The position numbers were made by a program, and so were the translations under genes. Shown here one piece after another: positions 1 to 6,722 of a stretch of DNA of 12,800 bases. The first letter of the stretch is position 1; each line of letters starts with the position of its first letter. Source of the DNA: Gammaproteobacteria bacterium RBG_16_57_12 (lineage in GTDB: Bacteria > Pseudomonadota > Gammaproteobacteria > RBG-16-57-12); assembly GCA_001801365.1 (NCBI GenBank), contig MGXL01000084.1, positions 1 to 12,800 on the forward strand, written 5' to 3'. The notes below the pieces were generated by a model that saw only the letters and a list, made by a program, of their open reading frames with translations, made no database searches and was not told where the DNA came from.

Positions 1-456
1 CCGGAATTCCCGAAACTGGCCGGCCAGTATGCCAAGTACATCGTCAAGCAGGTACAGGACTACCAGAAGGATCTGCGCACCAATGAGACCATGGTCGGTA
101 TGGCCATGACCGTTACCGAAAAATGGGACCTGGAAGACATTGCCGCCTATTTTGCCGCGCAGCCGGTGATGCAGGGCGCGCCTGTGACCAGCGCCCTGGC
201 GGAGAAAGGCCGGGAGCTTTATAACGCCAAATATACCTGCAACAGATGCCACGGCGAAAACGGTAAAGGCAAAGGGGATAAGATGGCCTTGTTCCCCCGC
301 ATCGGCGGACAGCACAAGGACTACCTGGTGGCCACGATGAAGGATTTCCGCACCGGCGCGCGCAAGAACGACATGACCGGCCTGATGGCCCCGCTGGCCA
401 AGGGTCTGAAGGATGAAGAGATCGAGGCGATAGCCGAGTATTTAAGCGGCCAGTAA
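1..456 (+). CDS. c-type cytochrome, dihaem c4-like, 3' part (5' end outside window)
   Basis: The reading frame is open from base 1 and ends at TAA 454-456, so this is the last 151 codons of a longer gene. The final domain carries one haem c attachment motif, CNRCH, encoded at 238-252, and a downstream Met in LMAPLAKGL that is the likely distal iron ligand. The first ~55 residues (KLAGQY, then MVGMAMTV, then AAYFAAQP) look like the second half of another cytochrome c domain whose own CXXCH would lie upstream. This is the pattern of dihaem cytochrome c4 and related periplasmic electron carriers. The expected role is electron transfer in the periplasm, perhaps to a terminal oxidase; the partner is unknown. 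The signal peptide is not in view. A Met codon at 91 is internal and should not be taken as the start. It converges with argF across a shared hairpin. Class is confident; exact subfamily is inferred. Confidence 0.88.
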   Translation, partial: PEFPKLAGQYAKYIVKQVQDYQKDLRTNETMVGMAMTVTEKWDLEDIAAYFAAQPVMQGAPVTSALAEKGRELYNAKYTCNRCHGENGKGKGDKMALFPRIGGQHKDYLVATMKDFRTGARKNDMTGLMAPLAKGLKDEEIEAIAEYLSGQ

Positions 457-475
457 TCGGCAGGGTTGTATCCGT

Positions 476-507
476 AAAACGCCAGCTGCAAAGCTGGCGT
501 TTTTTTT
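476..507. terminator. Rho-independent terminator, probably bidirectional
   Basis: Perfect inverted repeat: arm GCCAGCT (481-487), GCAA tetraloop (488-491), arm AGCTGGC (492-498). The stem extends through C480/G499 and the A-run 476-479 pairing with T500-503, and eight T (500-507) follow on the + strand. It lies 19 nt after the cytochrome stop and 2 nt beyond the argF stop. On the - strand the hairpin is followed by only four T, so termination should be stronger for the cytochrome transcript. Bidirectional use is inferred. Confidence 0.9.
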
Positions 508-508
508 A

Positions 509-1420
509 TCAATGCCTGGGTAGCAGCAGATATTCCAGCAGCGCCTTTTGCGAATGCAGACGGTTTTCCGCCTCGTCCCAGACCACGCTCTGCGGACCAT
601 CGATGACCACGGCGCTGACTTCCTCGCCGCGATGGGCCGGCAGGCAGTGCATGAACAGGGCGTCCGGCCTGGCCAGGCGCATCAGTTCTGCAGTGACCTG
701 ATAGGGGGCGAAGATGCGCTGACGTTGAGCCTGCTCCTCTTCCTGTCCCATGCTGGCCCACACATCGGTGACGACCAGATCGGCCCCGGCAACGGCGGTG
801 ACGGGGTCGTGGCTGATGCGTACCGCAGCAGCCACGGCATCGACCAGCGCCTGGTTGGGGAGATAGCCTGGCGGGCAGGCGATATGTAACGTAAAGCCGA
901 ACTGCTGCGCCGCATGGATGTAGGAATGGCACATGTTGTTGCCGTCACCCACCCAGGCGACCGTGCGGCCGCGGATATCGCCCCGGTATTCCAGATAGGT
1001 CTGCATGTCCGCCAGCAACTGGCAGGGGTGATGCATGTCGGTGAGGGCATTGATCACCGGTACCCGGGAACAGGCGGCGAAGGTTTCGATCTTCTGGTGT
1101 TCAAAGGTGCGGATCATGATGATATCCACCATGCGTGACAATACCCGCGCCGTATCCTCGATGGGTTCGCCACGGCCCAGCTGGGTATCGCGCGGGGAAA
1201 GAAAGATCGCTTGCCCACCCAGCTGTATCATGCCCGCCTCGAAGGACACGCGGGTGCGGGTGGAGGATTTCTCGAACACCATGCCGAGCACCCGGTTCTT
1301 CAGGGGCTCGTACAGCGTCCCGGCGTGCTGCATGGCCTTGAGTTCGATGGCGCGCGCCAGCAGCTGCCGCAGCTCGGCGGGTGTCAAATCCAGGAGAGTC
1401 AGAAAATGTTTCGCAGCCAT
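509..1420 (-). CDS. argF: ornithine carbamoyltransferase (anabolic)
   Basis: Cytoplasmic enzyme that condenses carbamoyl phosphate with ornithine to give citrulline in arginine biosynthesis. At 303 aa it has the usual family length. The carbamoyl-phosphate loop STRTR is at residues 53-57, HPCQ at 131-134, an SMG ornithine-binding element in DVWASMGQ, and HCLP with the catalytic Cys at 258-261. The N-terminus [14 protein letters not shown] aligns with anabolic ArgF of pseudomonads, supporting the ATG at 1418-1420. Only 14 nt separate it from the argD stop, so the two are probably co-transcribed with argD first. The ribosome site is weak (GGA in the short gap), which may mean translational coupling. 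Annotation as anabolic rather than catabolic (ArcB) rests on overall similarity and on pairing with argD. Confidence 0.96.
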   Translation of the reverse strand: MAAKHFLTLLDLTPAELRQLLARAIELKAMQHAGTLYEPLKNRVLGMVFEKSSTRTRVSFEAGMIQLGGQAIFLSPRDTQLGRGEPIEDTARVLSRMVDIIMIRTFEHQKIETFAACSRVPVINALTDMHHPCQLLADMQTYLEYRGDIRGRTVAWVGDGNNMCHSYIHAAQQFGFTLHIACPPGYLPNQALVDAVAAAVRISHDPVTAVAGADLVVTDVWASMGQEEEQAQRQRIFAPYQVTAELMRLARPDALFMHCLPAHRGEEVSAVVIDGPQSVVWDEAENRLHSQKALLEYLLLPRH

Positions 1421-1434
1421 CTCGGATTCCAGGT

Positions 1435-2616
1435 TCAGCTTGCTTCGGGCGTGAATTCGCGCACCAGTCGGGCGACGGTCGCGACGATTTGGGCCGCCTC
1501 GTCATTGCTGAGGATCAGGGGCGGCAGCAGGCGTATGACCTTGTCCGACGTGACGTTGATCAGCAGGCCCGCCGCCAGTGCCTGCTGAACCAGAGGCCGG
1601 CAGGGCGCGCTCAGTTCGATGCCGATCATCAGTCCCCTGCCGCGGATCGCGACGACATGCGGAACCCCGGCCAGTTGCTGGTGCAATTGGGTCAGCATGT
1701 TCCGCCCCAGCTCGGCGGCCCGCGCCGCCAGTTGCTGGTTTTCCAGGGTGGCGATGACCGCCAGCGCCGCGCTGCAGGCCAGCGGATTGCCGCCGAAGGT
1801 GGAGCCGTGATTGCCGGGGGCGAATACCTCGGCGGCCGCTCCCCGCGCCAGGCAGGCGCCGATGGGCATGCCATTGCCCAGGCCCTTCGCCAGGGTGATG
1901 ACATCGGGAACAATATCGGTGTGCTGAAAGGCGAACCACTGGCCGGTCCGGCACATGCCAGTCTGGATTTCATCCAGCATCATCAGCCAGCCGTGCCGGT
2001 CACACAGGCTACGGATCTGCTGGAGGTAATCATCATCTGGGATATTGATGCCGCCCTCGCCCTGGATCGGTTCCACCAGGATGGCGACCACTTCCTTGTT
2101 GGTTTCGGCGATGCCCTGCAGGGCGGTGATGTCGTTATACTCCACGCGCAGAAATCCCTGCACCAGCGGTTCAAAACCGGCCTGGACCTTGCGGTTGCCG
2201 GTAGCAGTCAAGGTAGCCAGGGTGCGGCCATGGAAGCTGTTTTGGGTGACCACGATGGTCGGGGTCTTGAGGTCCTTGTGATGGCCGTACAGACGCGCCA
2301 GCTTGATGGCCGCTTCATTGGCTTCGGCGCCCGAATTGCAGAAAAAAACCTTATCCATTTGCGCCAGGCGGGTCAGGGACTGGGCCAGCCGCTGCTGATT
2401 GGCGATGGTGTACAGATTGGAGGTATGTAACAACTTGCCGGCCTGCTGGCACAGGGCCTCGGTCACGGCCGGATGGGCATGGCCCAGGCCGCATACCGCT
2501 ATACCGCTGATGGCATCCAGGTATTTGTTGCCCTGGGTGTCCCACAACCAGGCGCCGGCGCCTTTTTCAAAGCTGACCGGCAGCGGTGAATAGGTCGACA
2601 TCAATGCATTGCTCAT
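1435..2616 (-). CDS. argD: acetylornithine aminotransferase (class III, PLP-dependent)
   Basis: PLP enzyme of 393 aa that interconverts N-acetylglutamate semialdehyde and N-acetylornithine using glutamate; many family members also act on succinyl-diaminopimelate in lysine synthesis. Visible landmarks are [14 protein letters not shown] near residue 35, the phosphate-binding [10 protein letters not shown], the cofactor Asp in [10 protein letters not shown], the Schiff-base lysine K244 in LAKGLGNG, and [13 protein letters not shown]. Length and motif order match the ArgD family. The start is taken at 2614-2616 ([14 protein letters not shown]). An in-frame Met five codons later is an alternative, because the only purine-rich run (GTGAG) is too close to the first ATG. 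It is the first gene of the argD-argF unit. Related 4-aminobutyrate or succinylornithine aminotransferases are less likely given the argF neighbour. Confidence 0.94.
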   Translation of the reverse strand: MSNALMSTYSPLPVSFEKGAGAWLWDTQGNKYLDAISGIAVCGLGHAHPAVTEALCQQAGKLLHTSNLYTIANQQRLAQSLTRLAQMDKVFFCNSGAEANEAAIKLARLYGHHKDLKTPTIVVTQNSFHGRTLATLTATGNRKVQAGFEPLVQGFLRVEYNDITALQGIAETNKEVVAILVEPIQGEGGINIPDDDYLQQIRSLCDRHGWLMMLDEIQTGMCRTGQWFAFQHTDIVPDVITLAKGLGNGMPIGACLARGAAAEVFAPGNHGSTFGGNPLACSAALAVIATLENQQLAARAAELGRNMLTQLHQQLAGVPHVVAIRGRGLMIGIELSAPCRPLVQQALAAGLLINVTSDKVIRLLPPLILSNDEAAQIVATVARLVREFTPEAS

Positions 2617-2636
2617 CTCACGGCCCTAAAACAGAA

Positions 2637-2678
2637 TGGCAGCGCTACGGCTGCCACGGATTGAAACGACGTAGTATA
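2637..2678 (-). promoter_or_regulatory. possible argD leader: -10-like hexamer and small hairpin
   Basis: Read on the - strand, TATACT (from 2678 to 2673) matches the -10 consensus at five of six positions, but no good -35 lies 16-18 nt upstream. Downstream, an inverted repeat TGGCAGC (2637-2643) / GCTGCCA (2650-2656) with a 6-nt loop lies 20 nt before the argD ATG and could fold in the leader. I saw no convincing ArgR box. Weak evidence; offered as the best candidate for the argDF promoter. Confidence 0.25.
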
Positions 2679-2750
2679 ACGTAATTCTTCTCAGGAGATA
2701 TAGTGTGAGCCTCCATGCGCGCTGATAGCCCTGTTTGGGGGTGTTTTTGC

Positions 2751-2779
2751 TTGTCGGGCACGGCAAAAATGACTACAGT
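2751..2779 (+). promoter_or_regulatory. candidate sigma-70 promoter for the DUF5658 gene
   Basis: TTGTCG (2751-2756) and TACAGT (2774-2779) each match four of six consensus bases and are 17 nt apart. Transcription would begin near 2786 and give a leader of about 100 nt containing the inverted repeat at 2817-2859. The rest of 2617-2888 shows no gene I can support. Confidence 0.3.
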
Positions 2780-2816
2780 GGGCTAGCGGTACAACAGCTT
2801 AATTATCGGGATGATT

Positions 2817-2859
2817 TTCAGGGTAGTCGAATGGCGGATGAATTGCCATAATCCCTGAA
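2817..2859. repeat. two-part imperfect inverted repeat upstream of the DUF5658 gene
   Basis: Outer arms TTCAGGG (2817-2823) and CCCTGAA (2853-2859) enclose inner arms ATGGC (2831-2835) and GCCAT (2845-2849). The loop is 9 nt and the internal bulge is unequal (7 and 3 nt). There is no T-tract, so it is not a terminator. It lies between the candidate promoter and the ribosome site, so it could be an operator or a leader RNA hairpin. Function is unknown. Confidence 0.45.
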
Positions 2860-2888
2860 GATCAACCGTGATTGACCGGGAGGCAGAC

Positions 2889-3347
2889 ATGGACAGCAGC
2901 GACCAACGCAGGTATGGGGACAGGCGAAATGACTCAACCGGCGCGCTGAACCTCAGGCGATTTTACAGCCGACGACGGCAGGTGCGCCGGGTAATGGATG
3001 ATACCGCGCCGGCCCGGCTGGATGTTTATCCGCCCCGGTATTTCTGGATTTCGGTGCTGATACTGTTGCTGTGCATGGCGGATGCCGTGAATACCCTCCA
3101 CCTGCTGGATCTGGGTGCGGTCGAGCTGAATCCATTGCTGGGTGCTCTGCTGGATCGAAATCTGACACTCTTTGCCTTGTGCAAGCATCTGCTGACGGGT
3201 GTGGGGGTGGTGATCCTGGTGGCCTATTCCAGGCACAGACTCTTCGACCGCCTTGCCACCTTGCAGATACTTCATGGTGTTTTGCTGGGCTACCTGGTTT
3301 TGGTCATATTCCAGTGGCAGGCCATCCTGTTATACGGGGCGCCATAA
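2889..3347 (+). CDS. small integral membrane protein, DUF5658-like
   Basis: Protein of 152 aa. The first ~45 residues are soluble and strongly basic (RRYGDRR, then FYSRRRQVRR). Three or four hydrophobic segments follow, roughly residues 47-67, 72-82, 90-110 and 125-148. The sequence DAVNTLHLLDLGAVELNPLL fits the DUF5658 pattern of an Asp/Thr-containing first helix followed by an N-P-L turn, with a Lys (LCKHLL) in the next helix. The start is set at ATG 2889 because GGGAGG (2878-2883) lies 5 nt upstream; an in-frame GTG at 2868 has no such site. It stands alone between argD (divergent) and the phoB Pho box, with no clear terminator after it. The family has no established function and I do not propose one. 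The assignment is from memory of the motif pattern. Confidence 0.75.
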   Translation: MDSSDQRRYGDRRNDSTGALNLRRFYSRRRQVRRVMDDTAPARLDVYPPRYFWISVLILLLCMADAVNTLHLLDLGAVELNPLLGALLDRNLTLFALCKHLLTGVGVVILVAYSRHRLFDRLATLQILHGVLLGYLVLVIFQWQAILLYGAP

Positions 3348-3473
3348 ATCTGGCAGCCTGCTGGAATATTGTTGGGCCACGAACGCGAACCTCGCCTGCC
3401 TATAGATTTCTCTCGCCAAGTTTTATCCGACCCTCTGAATAATTTTGTGACATGACGCTGCTGCATGTCTATG

Positions 3474-3507
3474 CTGTCATTTATCTGTAACTGAGCCGGG
3501 GTGTAAT
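3474..3507 (+). promoter_or_regulatory. Pho box and -10 element of phoBR
   Basis: CTGTCAT (3474-3480), spacer TTAT (3481-3484) and CTGTAAC (3485-3491) reproduce the 7-4-7 direct-repeat layout of the PhoB binding site; the first half-site is a perfect match to consensus. TGTAAT (3502-3507) matches the -10 consensus at five of six positions and starts 10 nt after the box, the spacing known for PhoB-dependent promoters in E. coli, where the box replaces the -35. The predicted start is near 3514, about 23 nt before phoB. This implies that PhoB activates its own operon. Confidence 0.85.
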
Positions 3508-3536
3508 GGATCCATTTTTATGAACCGAGCAATGCC

Positions 3537-4226
3537 ATGTCTGCAAATGTCCTGATTATCGAAGATGAGCCCGCCATCCGCGAGATGGTACGGATGGCGC
3601 TGGAAATGGCGGGACTGGATCTGATGGAAGCCGGCTGTATCCAGGATGCCCAGCGCCGCCTGGCCGAGCAGCTCCCGGATCTGGTTCTGCTGGACTGGAT
3701 GCTGCCCGATGGCGCCGGGGTAGACTATGCGCGCCGTCTGAAAAAGGATGAGGCGACCGCCCATCTGCCGGTGATCATGCTGACGGCGCGGGGTGAAGAA
3801 GAGGATAAAATCCGCGGCCTGGAAAGCGGCGCGGATGATTATGTCACCAAACCGTTCTCGCCACGCGAGCTGATCGCGCGCATCAAGGCGGTATTGCGCC
3901 GAACCTCGCCGCAGTTTTCCGAAGAACATCTCCAGGTCGAAGGGCTGGTGATCGATGGCGCCAGCCACCGGGTGCATGCCGAGGGTGCATCAATAGATCT
4001 GGGACCGACCGAGTACCGTCTGTTACACTTCTTCATGCACCATCCCGAGCGGGTCTATAGCCGGAGTCAGTTGCTGGACCGTATCTGGGGTGGTTCGGTG
4101 TATATAGATGAGCGTACGGTAGACGTGCATATCCGCCGCTTGCGCAAGGCATTGGAGGCCTCGGGGTATGATCGGCTGATCCAGACGGTACGGGGTGCCG
4201 GTTACCGGTTTTCATCGAAGGTATAG
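3537..4226 (+). CDS. phoB: phosphate regulon response regulator PhoB
   Basis: OmpR-family response regulator of 229 aa, the usual length. The receiver domain (about 1-120) has the acidic pocket E9/D10, phospho-acceptor D53 in LLDWMLP, T83 in MLTARGEEED and K105 in TKPFSP. All of these read almost as in E. coli PhoB. The winged-helix DNA-binding domain (about 130-229) includes LGPTEYRLLHFFM and the recognition-helix region DERTVDVHIRRLRKAL. Phosphorylated PhoB binds Pho boxes and recruits RNA polymerase; three such boxes lie in this window, including one in front of this gene. The start ATG 3537 matches the family N-terminus; only a weak GAG (3527-3529) serves as ribosome site. It is followed after 3 nt by phoR. 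Confidence 0.97.
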   Translation: MSANVLIIEDEPAIREMVRMALEMAGLDLMEAGCIQDAQRRLAEQLPDLVLLDWMLPDGAGVDYARRLKKDEATAHLPVIMLTARGEEEDKIRGLESGADDYVTKPFSPRELIARIKAVLRRTSPQFSEEHLQVEGLVIDGASHRVHAEGASIDLGPTEYRLLHFFMHHPERVYSRSQLLDRIWGGSVYIDERTVDVHIRRLRKALEASGYDRLIQTVRGAGYRFSSKV

Positions 4227-4232
4227 CGATTG
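4217..4232 (+). promoter_or_regulatory. ribosome binding site fixing the TTG start of phoR
   Basis: GAAGG (4217-4221) inside the last codons of phoB is 8 nt before TTG 4230-4232. No ATG lies at a comparable distance, and the N-terminus read from this TTG leads straight into the first membrane helix as in other PhoR proteins. The arrangement suggests translational coupling to phoB. Confidence 0.7.
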
Positions 4233-5528
4233 TTCAATCACTGGTCCTCTGAGGTCGGGCGTTTCCTGCTGGTGCTGATGCTGGCGCTGTTTTTGGGCGC
4301 AATGATCGGTCATATATTGCTGTTGTTGTGGCTGGCAACCTTGGGCTATTTGTTTTGGCATCTGCGTCACGTGTTCCGGCTGGAAAAATGGTTGAGCGAG
4401 ATGAAAGCCTTCCAGCCATCCGAGGGCGGCGGGATCTGGGGGGAAATATATTATCACTTGTATCGCCAGCAGGAGCGTTACCGGGGACGCAAACGGCGTC
4501 TGACCGGTTTTCTCACGCGGTTCCAGGAGTTGATCAAGGCCATGCCCGATGCGACGGTGGTGTTGAACACTGCCGGGGAGATCGAATGGTTTAACGATGC
4601 CGCCGAGCAGTTGCTGGGGCTGCGTTCCCAGGATCGCGGCCAACGTATCGAGAACCTGATACGTTATCCGGCCTTTACCACCTATCTGCAGCAGGGCAAT
4701 TATCAGGAGCCCCTGGCGATGCGCTCACCCGAATGGCATGACATGCACCTGTCGATGCTGATTGTACCCTACGGCCTTGAGCAGCGGCTGCTGCTCGCCC
4801 GGGATGTAACCCGTATTCATCGCCTGGAAGAGACACGGCGCGACTTCGTGGCCAATGTCTCCCATGAATTGCGCACTCCGCTGACGGTAATCAACGGCAT
4901 GGTGGAGAATATTGCGGATGTCATGGCGGAGCATCCGGATGCCCACTTGCAGCGGTCGATCGATCTGGTACAGGAACAGGCTCGGCACATGACTCGCCTG
5001 GTCGAGGATCTCTTGACCCTGTCACGGCTGGAAACCAGCCAGCCATCGGCAATCAATGGCGTGGTGAATGTTCCACAAATGTTGCAGCAGATTGGCGATG
5101 AGGCGCGGGCCCTGAGCGGTGCTCGTGGGCATGACATCACCTTGATGGTCGAAGAAAGTTTGCATCTGAAAGGGGATGAGGGCCAGCTGCGCAGCGCTTT
5201 TTCCAATCTGATATCCAATGCGGTGCGCTACACGCCGCCAGGCGGCCGTATCGCGGTACGCTGGTACCAGGATGCCAGTGGCGCCCATTTCGAGGTCGCC
5301 GACACCGGAATCGGCATCGCCCCTCAGCATGTTCCGCGGCTGACCGAGCGCTTTTATCGCGTGGATTCCGGGCGCTCCCGTGAAAGCGGTGGTACGGGCC
5401 TGGGTCTGGCCATCGTCAAACATATCCTGGAATTGCACGATGCCAGACTGAGCATCGAAAGCACCCCCGGCAAGGGCAGTACCTTTGCCTGCCATTTCGG
5501 TCTTGTGCGCGTCGCGCATCCGACATAA
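4230..5528 (+). CDS. phoR: phosphate regulon sensor histidine kinase PhoR
   Basis: Inner-membrane histidine kinase of 432 aa, typical for PhoR. Two closely spaced membrane segments lie within about residues 10-46, with almost no periplasmic loop, so it does not sense phosphate directly; by family knowledge it reads the Pst-PhoU complex. A charged linker follows, then a PAS-like domain (about 95-195, ELIKAMPDATVVLNTAGEIEW). The H-box FVANVSHELRTPLTV has the phospho-accepting H212. The catalytic domain shows the N-box NLISNAVRYTPPGG, G1 DTGIGIA, and the G2 region GGTGLGLAIVKH, preceded by the PhoR-typical RLTERFYRVD. It phosphorylates PhoB when phosphate is scarce and dephosphorylates it otherwise. 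The start is TTG, 3 nt after the phoB stop. The stop at 5526-5528 is 8 nt before the first PhoB half-site upstream of pstS. Confidence 0.96.
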   Translation: MFNHWSSEVGRFLLVLMLALFLGAMIGHILLLLWLATLGYLFWHLRHVFRLEKWLSEMKAFQPSEGGGIWGEIYYHLYRQQERYRGRKRRLTGFLTRFQELIKAMPDATVVLNTAGEIEWFNDAAEQLLGLRSQDRGQRIENLIRYPAFTTYLQQGNYQEPLAMRSPEWHDMHLSMLIVPYGLEQRLLLARDVTRIHRLEETRRDFVANVSHELRTPLTVINGMVENIADVMAEHPDAHLQRSIDLVQEQARHMTRLVEDLLTLSRLETSQPSAINGVVNVPQMLQQIGDEARALSGARGHDITLMVEESLHLKGDEGQLRSAFSNLISNAVRYTPPGGRIAVRWYQDASGAHFEVADTGIGIAPQHVPRLTERFYRVDSGRSRESGGTGLGLAIVKHILELHDARLSIESTPGKGSTFACHFGLVRVAHPT

Positions 5529-5536
5529 AACCGCTA

Positions 5537-5592
5537 TTGTCATAAAAATTTCACAGTTCTTTTACACAATTGTCATGTCCGAGGGGCACCAT
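5537..5592 (+). promoter_or_regulatory. tandem Pho boxes and promoter of pstS
   Basis: Four half-sites recur every 11 bp: TTGTCAT (5537), ATTTCAC (5548), CTTTTAC (5559) and TTGTCAT (5570), separated by 4-nt spacers AAAA, AGTT and ACAA. This is two adjacent 7-4-7 boxes on one helix face, as reported for E. coli pstS. Two candidate -10 hexamers fit the 10-nt spacing: CACAAT (5565-5570, four of six consensus bases) after the first box, and CACCAT (5587-5592, three of six) after the second. Which is used is not decidable here. Confidence 0.85.
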
Positions 5593-5638
5593 GCGACACG
5601 GTAAGCCATTCATCATTTAGCTTTGAGGAGACGATCCA

Positions 5639-6610
5639 ATGAAGTTGATACATCAAACAACCATCGCAGGGGCAATGGCCATCCTGCTCGGCACAAGCGC
5701 TGGAGCGGCTACCCAGGTTGATCCGGAGTTGCCTGTCTATAGCCGTGCCAGCGGGGTTTCTGGCAACATCAGTAGCGTGGGTTCCGATACCCTGGCTAAT
5801 CTGATGACCCTGTGGGCCGAGCAATACAAGCGCGAATATCCCAACGTCAATATCCAGATTCAGGCGGCCGGCTCTTCCACCGCGCCTCCGGCCCTGACCG
5901 AAGGTACATCCAATCTGGGCCCCATGAGCCGCAAGATGAAGGACAATGAAATCGAAGCTTTCGAGAAGAAGTATGGTTACAAGCCAACACCCGTCCGGGT
6001 AGCCATCGACGCCCTGGCAGTGTTCGTACACAAGGATAATCCCATCGCCCAACTGACCTTGCCACAGGTGGATGCGATCTTCTCGTCCACCCGCAAGTGC
6101 AGCAATGTCGGCGACGTCAGCCGCTGGGGTGGCGTGGGCCTGAGCGGGGCATGGGCTGACCGCGATATGCAGTTGTTCGGCCGCAACTCGGTATCCGGTA
6201 CCTACGGTTACTTCAAGGAGCATGCCCTGTGCAAGGGGGATTTCAAGAACTCCGTGAACGAGCAGCCGGGTTCGGCTTCCGTGGTGCAGTCAGTTACCGC
6301 GTCGGTCAATGCCATCGGGTATTCCGGGATCGGTTATAACACGGCGGGTGTAAAGGCCGTGTCCCTGGCGGAAAAGGATGGCAAGCCATACGTGGCCGCG
6401 ACTCCGGAAAATGCTATCAGCGGTGAATATCCTATGTCACGGTATCTCTATATCTATGTCAACAAACATCCCAACAGGCCCCTGCCACCCCTGGAGCTGG
6501 AGTTCCTGAAGCTGGTTTTGTCCAGGGCAGGCCAGGAGATTGTGGTGAAGGATGGCTACATCCCGCTGCCGGCCAAGGTGGTGGCGAAGGAGCTGGAAAA
6601 ATTGAAATAA
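5639..6610 (+). CDS. pstS: periplasmic phosphate-binding protein PstS
   Basis: Substrate-binding component of the high-affinity phosphate ABC transporter, 323 aa. A Sec signal peptide with a hydrophobic core (about 8-20) ends at a probable signal peptidase I site AGA|A near residue 23. The mature protein begins with the ligand-binding stretch [19 protein letters not shown], then [12 protein letters not shown] and [10 protein letters not shown], and later [13 protein letters not shown]. These Ser, Thr and Gly-rich loops bind phosphate in PstS proteins. It resembles the pseudomonad-type PstS more than the E. coli one. Two cysteines, C154 and C198, are the only ones in the mature protein and could form a disulfide in the periplasm. 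GAGGAG (5625-5630), 8 nt before the ATG, is the best ribosome site in the locus and fits the high output expected of a binding protein. A tandem Pho box lies upstream, a hairpin downstream. Confidence 0.96.
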   Translation: MKLIHQTTIAGAMAILLGTSAGAATQVDPELPVYSRASGVSGNISSVGSDTLANLMTLWAEQYKREYPNVNIQIQAAGSSTAPPALTEGTSNLGPMSRKMKDNEIEAFEKKYGYKPTPVRVAIDALAVFVHKDNPIAQLTLPQVDAIFSSTRKCSNVGDVSRWGGVGLSGAWADRDMQLFGRNSVSGTYGYFKEHALCKGDFKNSVNEQPGSASVVQSVTASVNAIGYSGIGYNTAGVKAVSLAEKDGKPYVAATPENAISGEYPMSRYLYIYVNKHPNRPLPPLELEFLKLVLSRAGQEIVVKDGYIPLPAKVVAKELEKLK

Positions 6611-6639
6611 GAAACCTGATTGAGCCACGGCACTAGTTC

Positions 6640-6675
6640 ATACCAGGCCCCGCCCCCCCCCGCGGGGCCTGGTAT
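6640..6675 (+). terminator. GC-rich hairpin between pstS and pstC (attenuator or 3' stabiliser)
   Basis: A perfect 14-bp stem (6640-6653 with 6662-6675; GGCCCCGC pairs with GCGGGGCC at its core) closes an eight-C loop (6654-6661). Only TTTCAG follows rather than a run of T, so complete termination is doubtful. Such intercistronic hairpins commonly protect the binding-protein message and lower expression of the downstream permease genes. That role is inferred here. Confidence 0.75.
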
Positions 6676-6681
6676 TTCAGG

Positions 6682-6715
6682 CTGTCATAATTTTGTAATA
6701 TAACCCCCTTAGTCT
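6682..6715 (+). promoter_or_regulatory. internal Pho box and -10 element before pstC
   Basis: CTGTCAT (6682-6688), spacer AATT (6689-6692) and TTGTAAT (6693-6699) form a clear 7-4-7 PhoB site 6 nt after the hairpin. TAGTCT (6710-6715) starts exactly 10 nt after the box and keeps the T, A and final T of the -10 consensus. It predicts a second PhoB-dependent promoter for pstCAB-phoU with a start close to 6721-6723, essentially at the pstC ATG. Confidence 0.78.
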
Positions 6716-6722
6716 TAGGCGC

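Noticed and set aside
1381..2430. Long open frame (349 codons) on the + strand opposite argF/argD
   Set aside because: It lies antisense to argD, which has every expected motif. Its translation is low in complexity and resembles no family I recognise. Long antisense frames are common in GC-rich coding DNA.
3452..3490. 12-codon frame MTLLHVYAVIYL before phoB
   Set aside because: It overlaps the Pho box and lies upstream of the predicted transcription start. It has no ribosome site.
3520..3555. Short upstream frame MNRAMPCLQMS overlapping the phoB start out of frame
   Set aside because: It has no ribosome site and lies within a leader of about 23 nt. It is most likely chance, though it would fall within the predicted transcript.
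5573..6223. Open frame of 216 codons on the - strand over pstS
   Set aside because: It is a shadow of pstS; it begins inside a clear coding region and shows no domain or plausible translation start.
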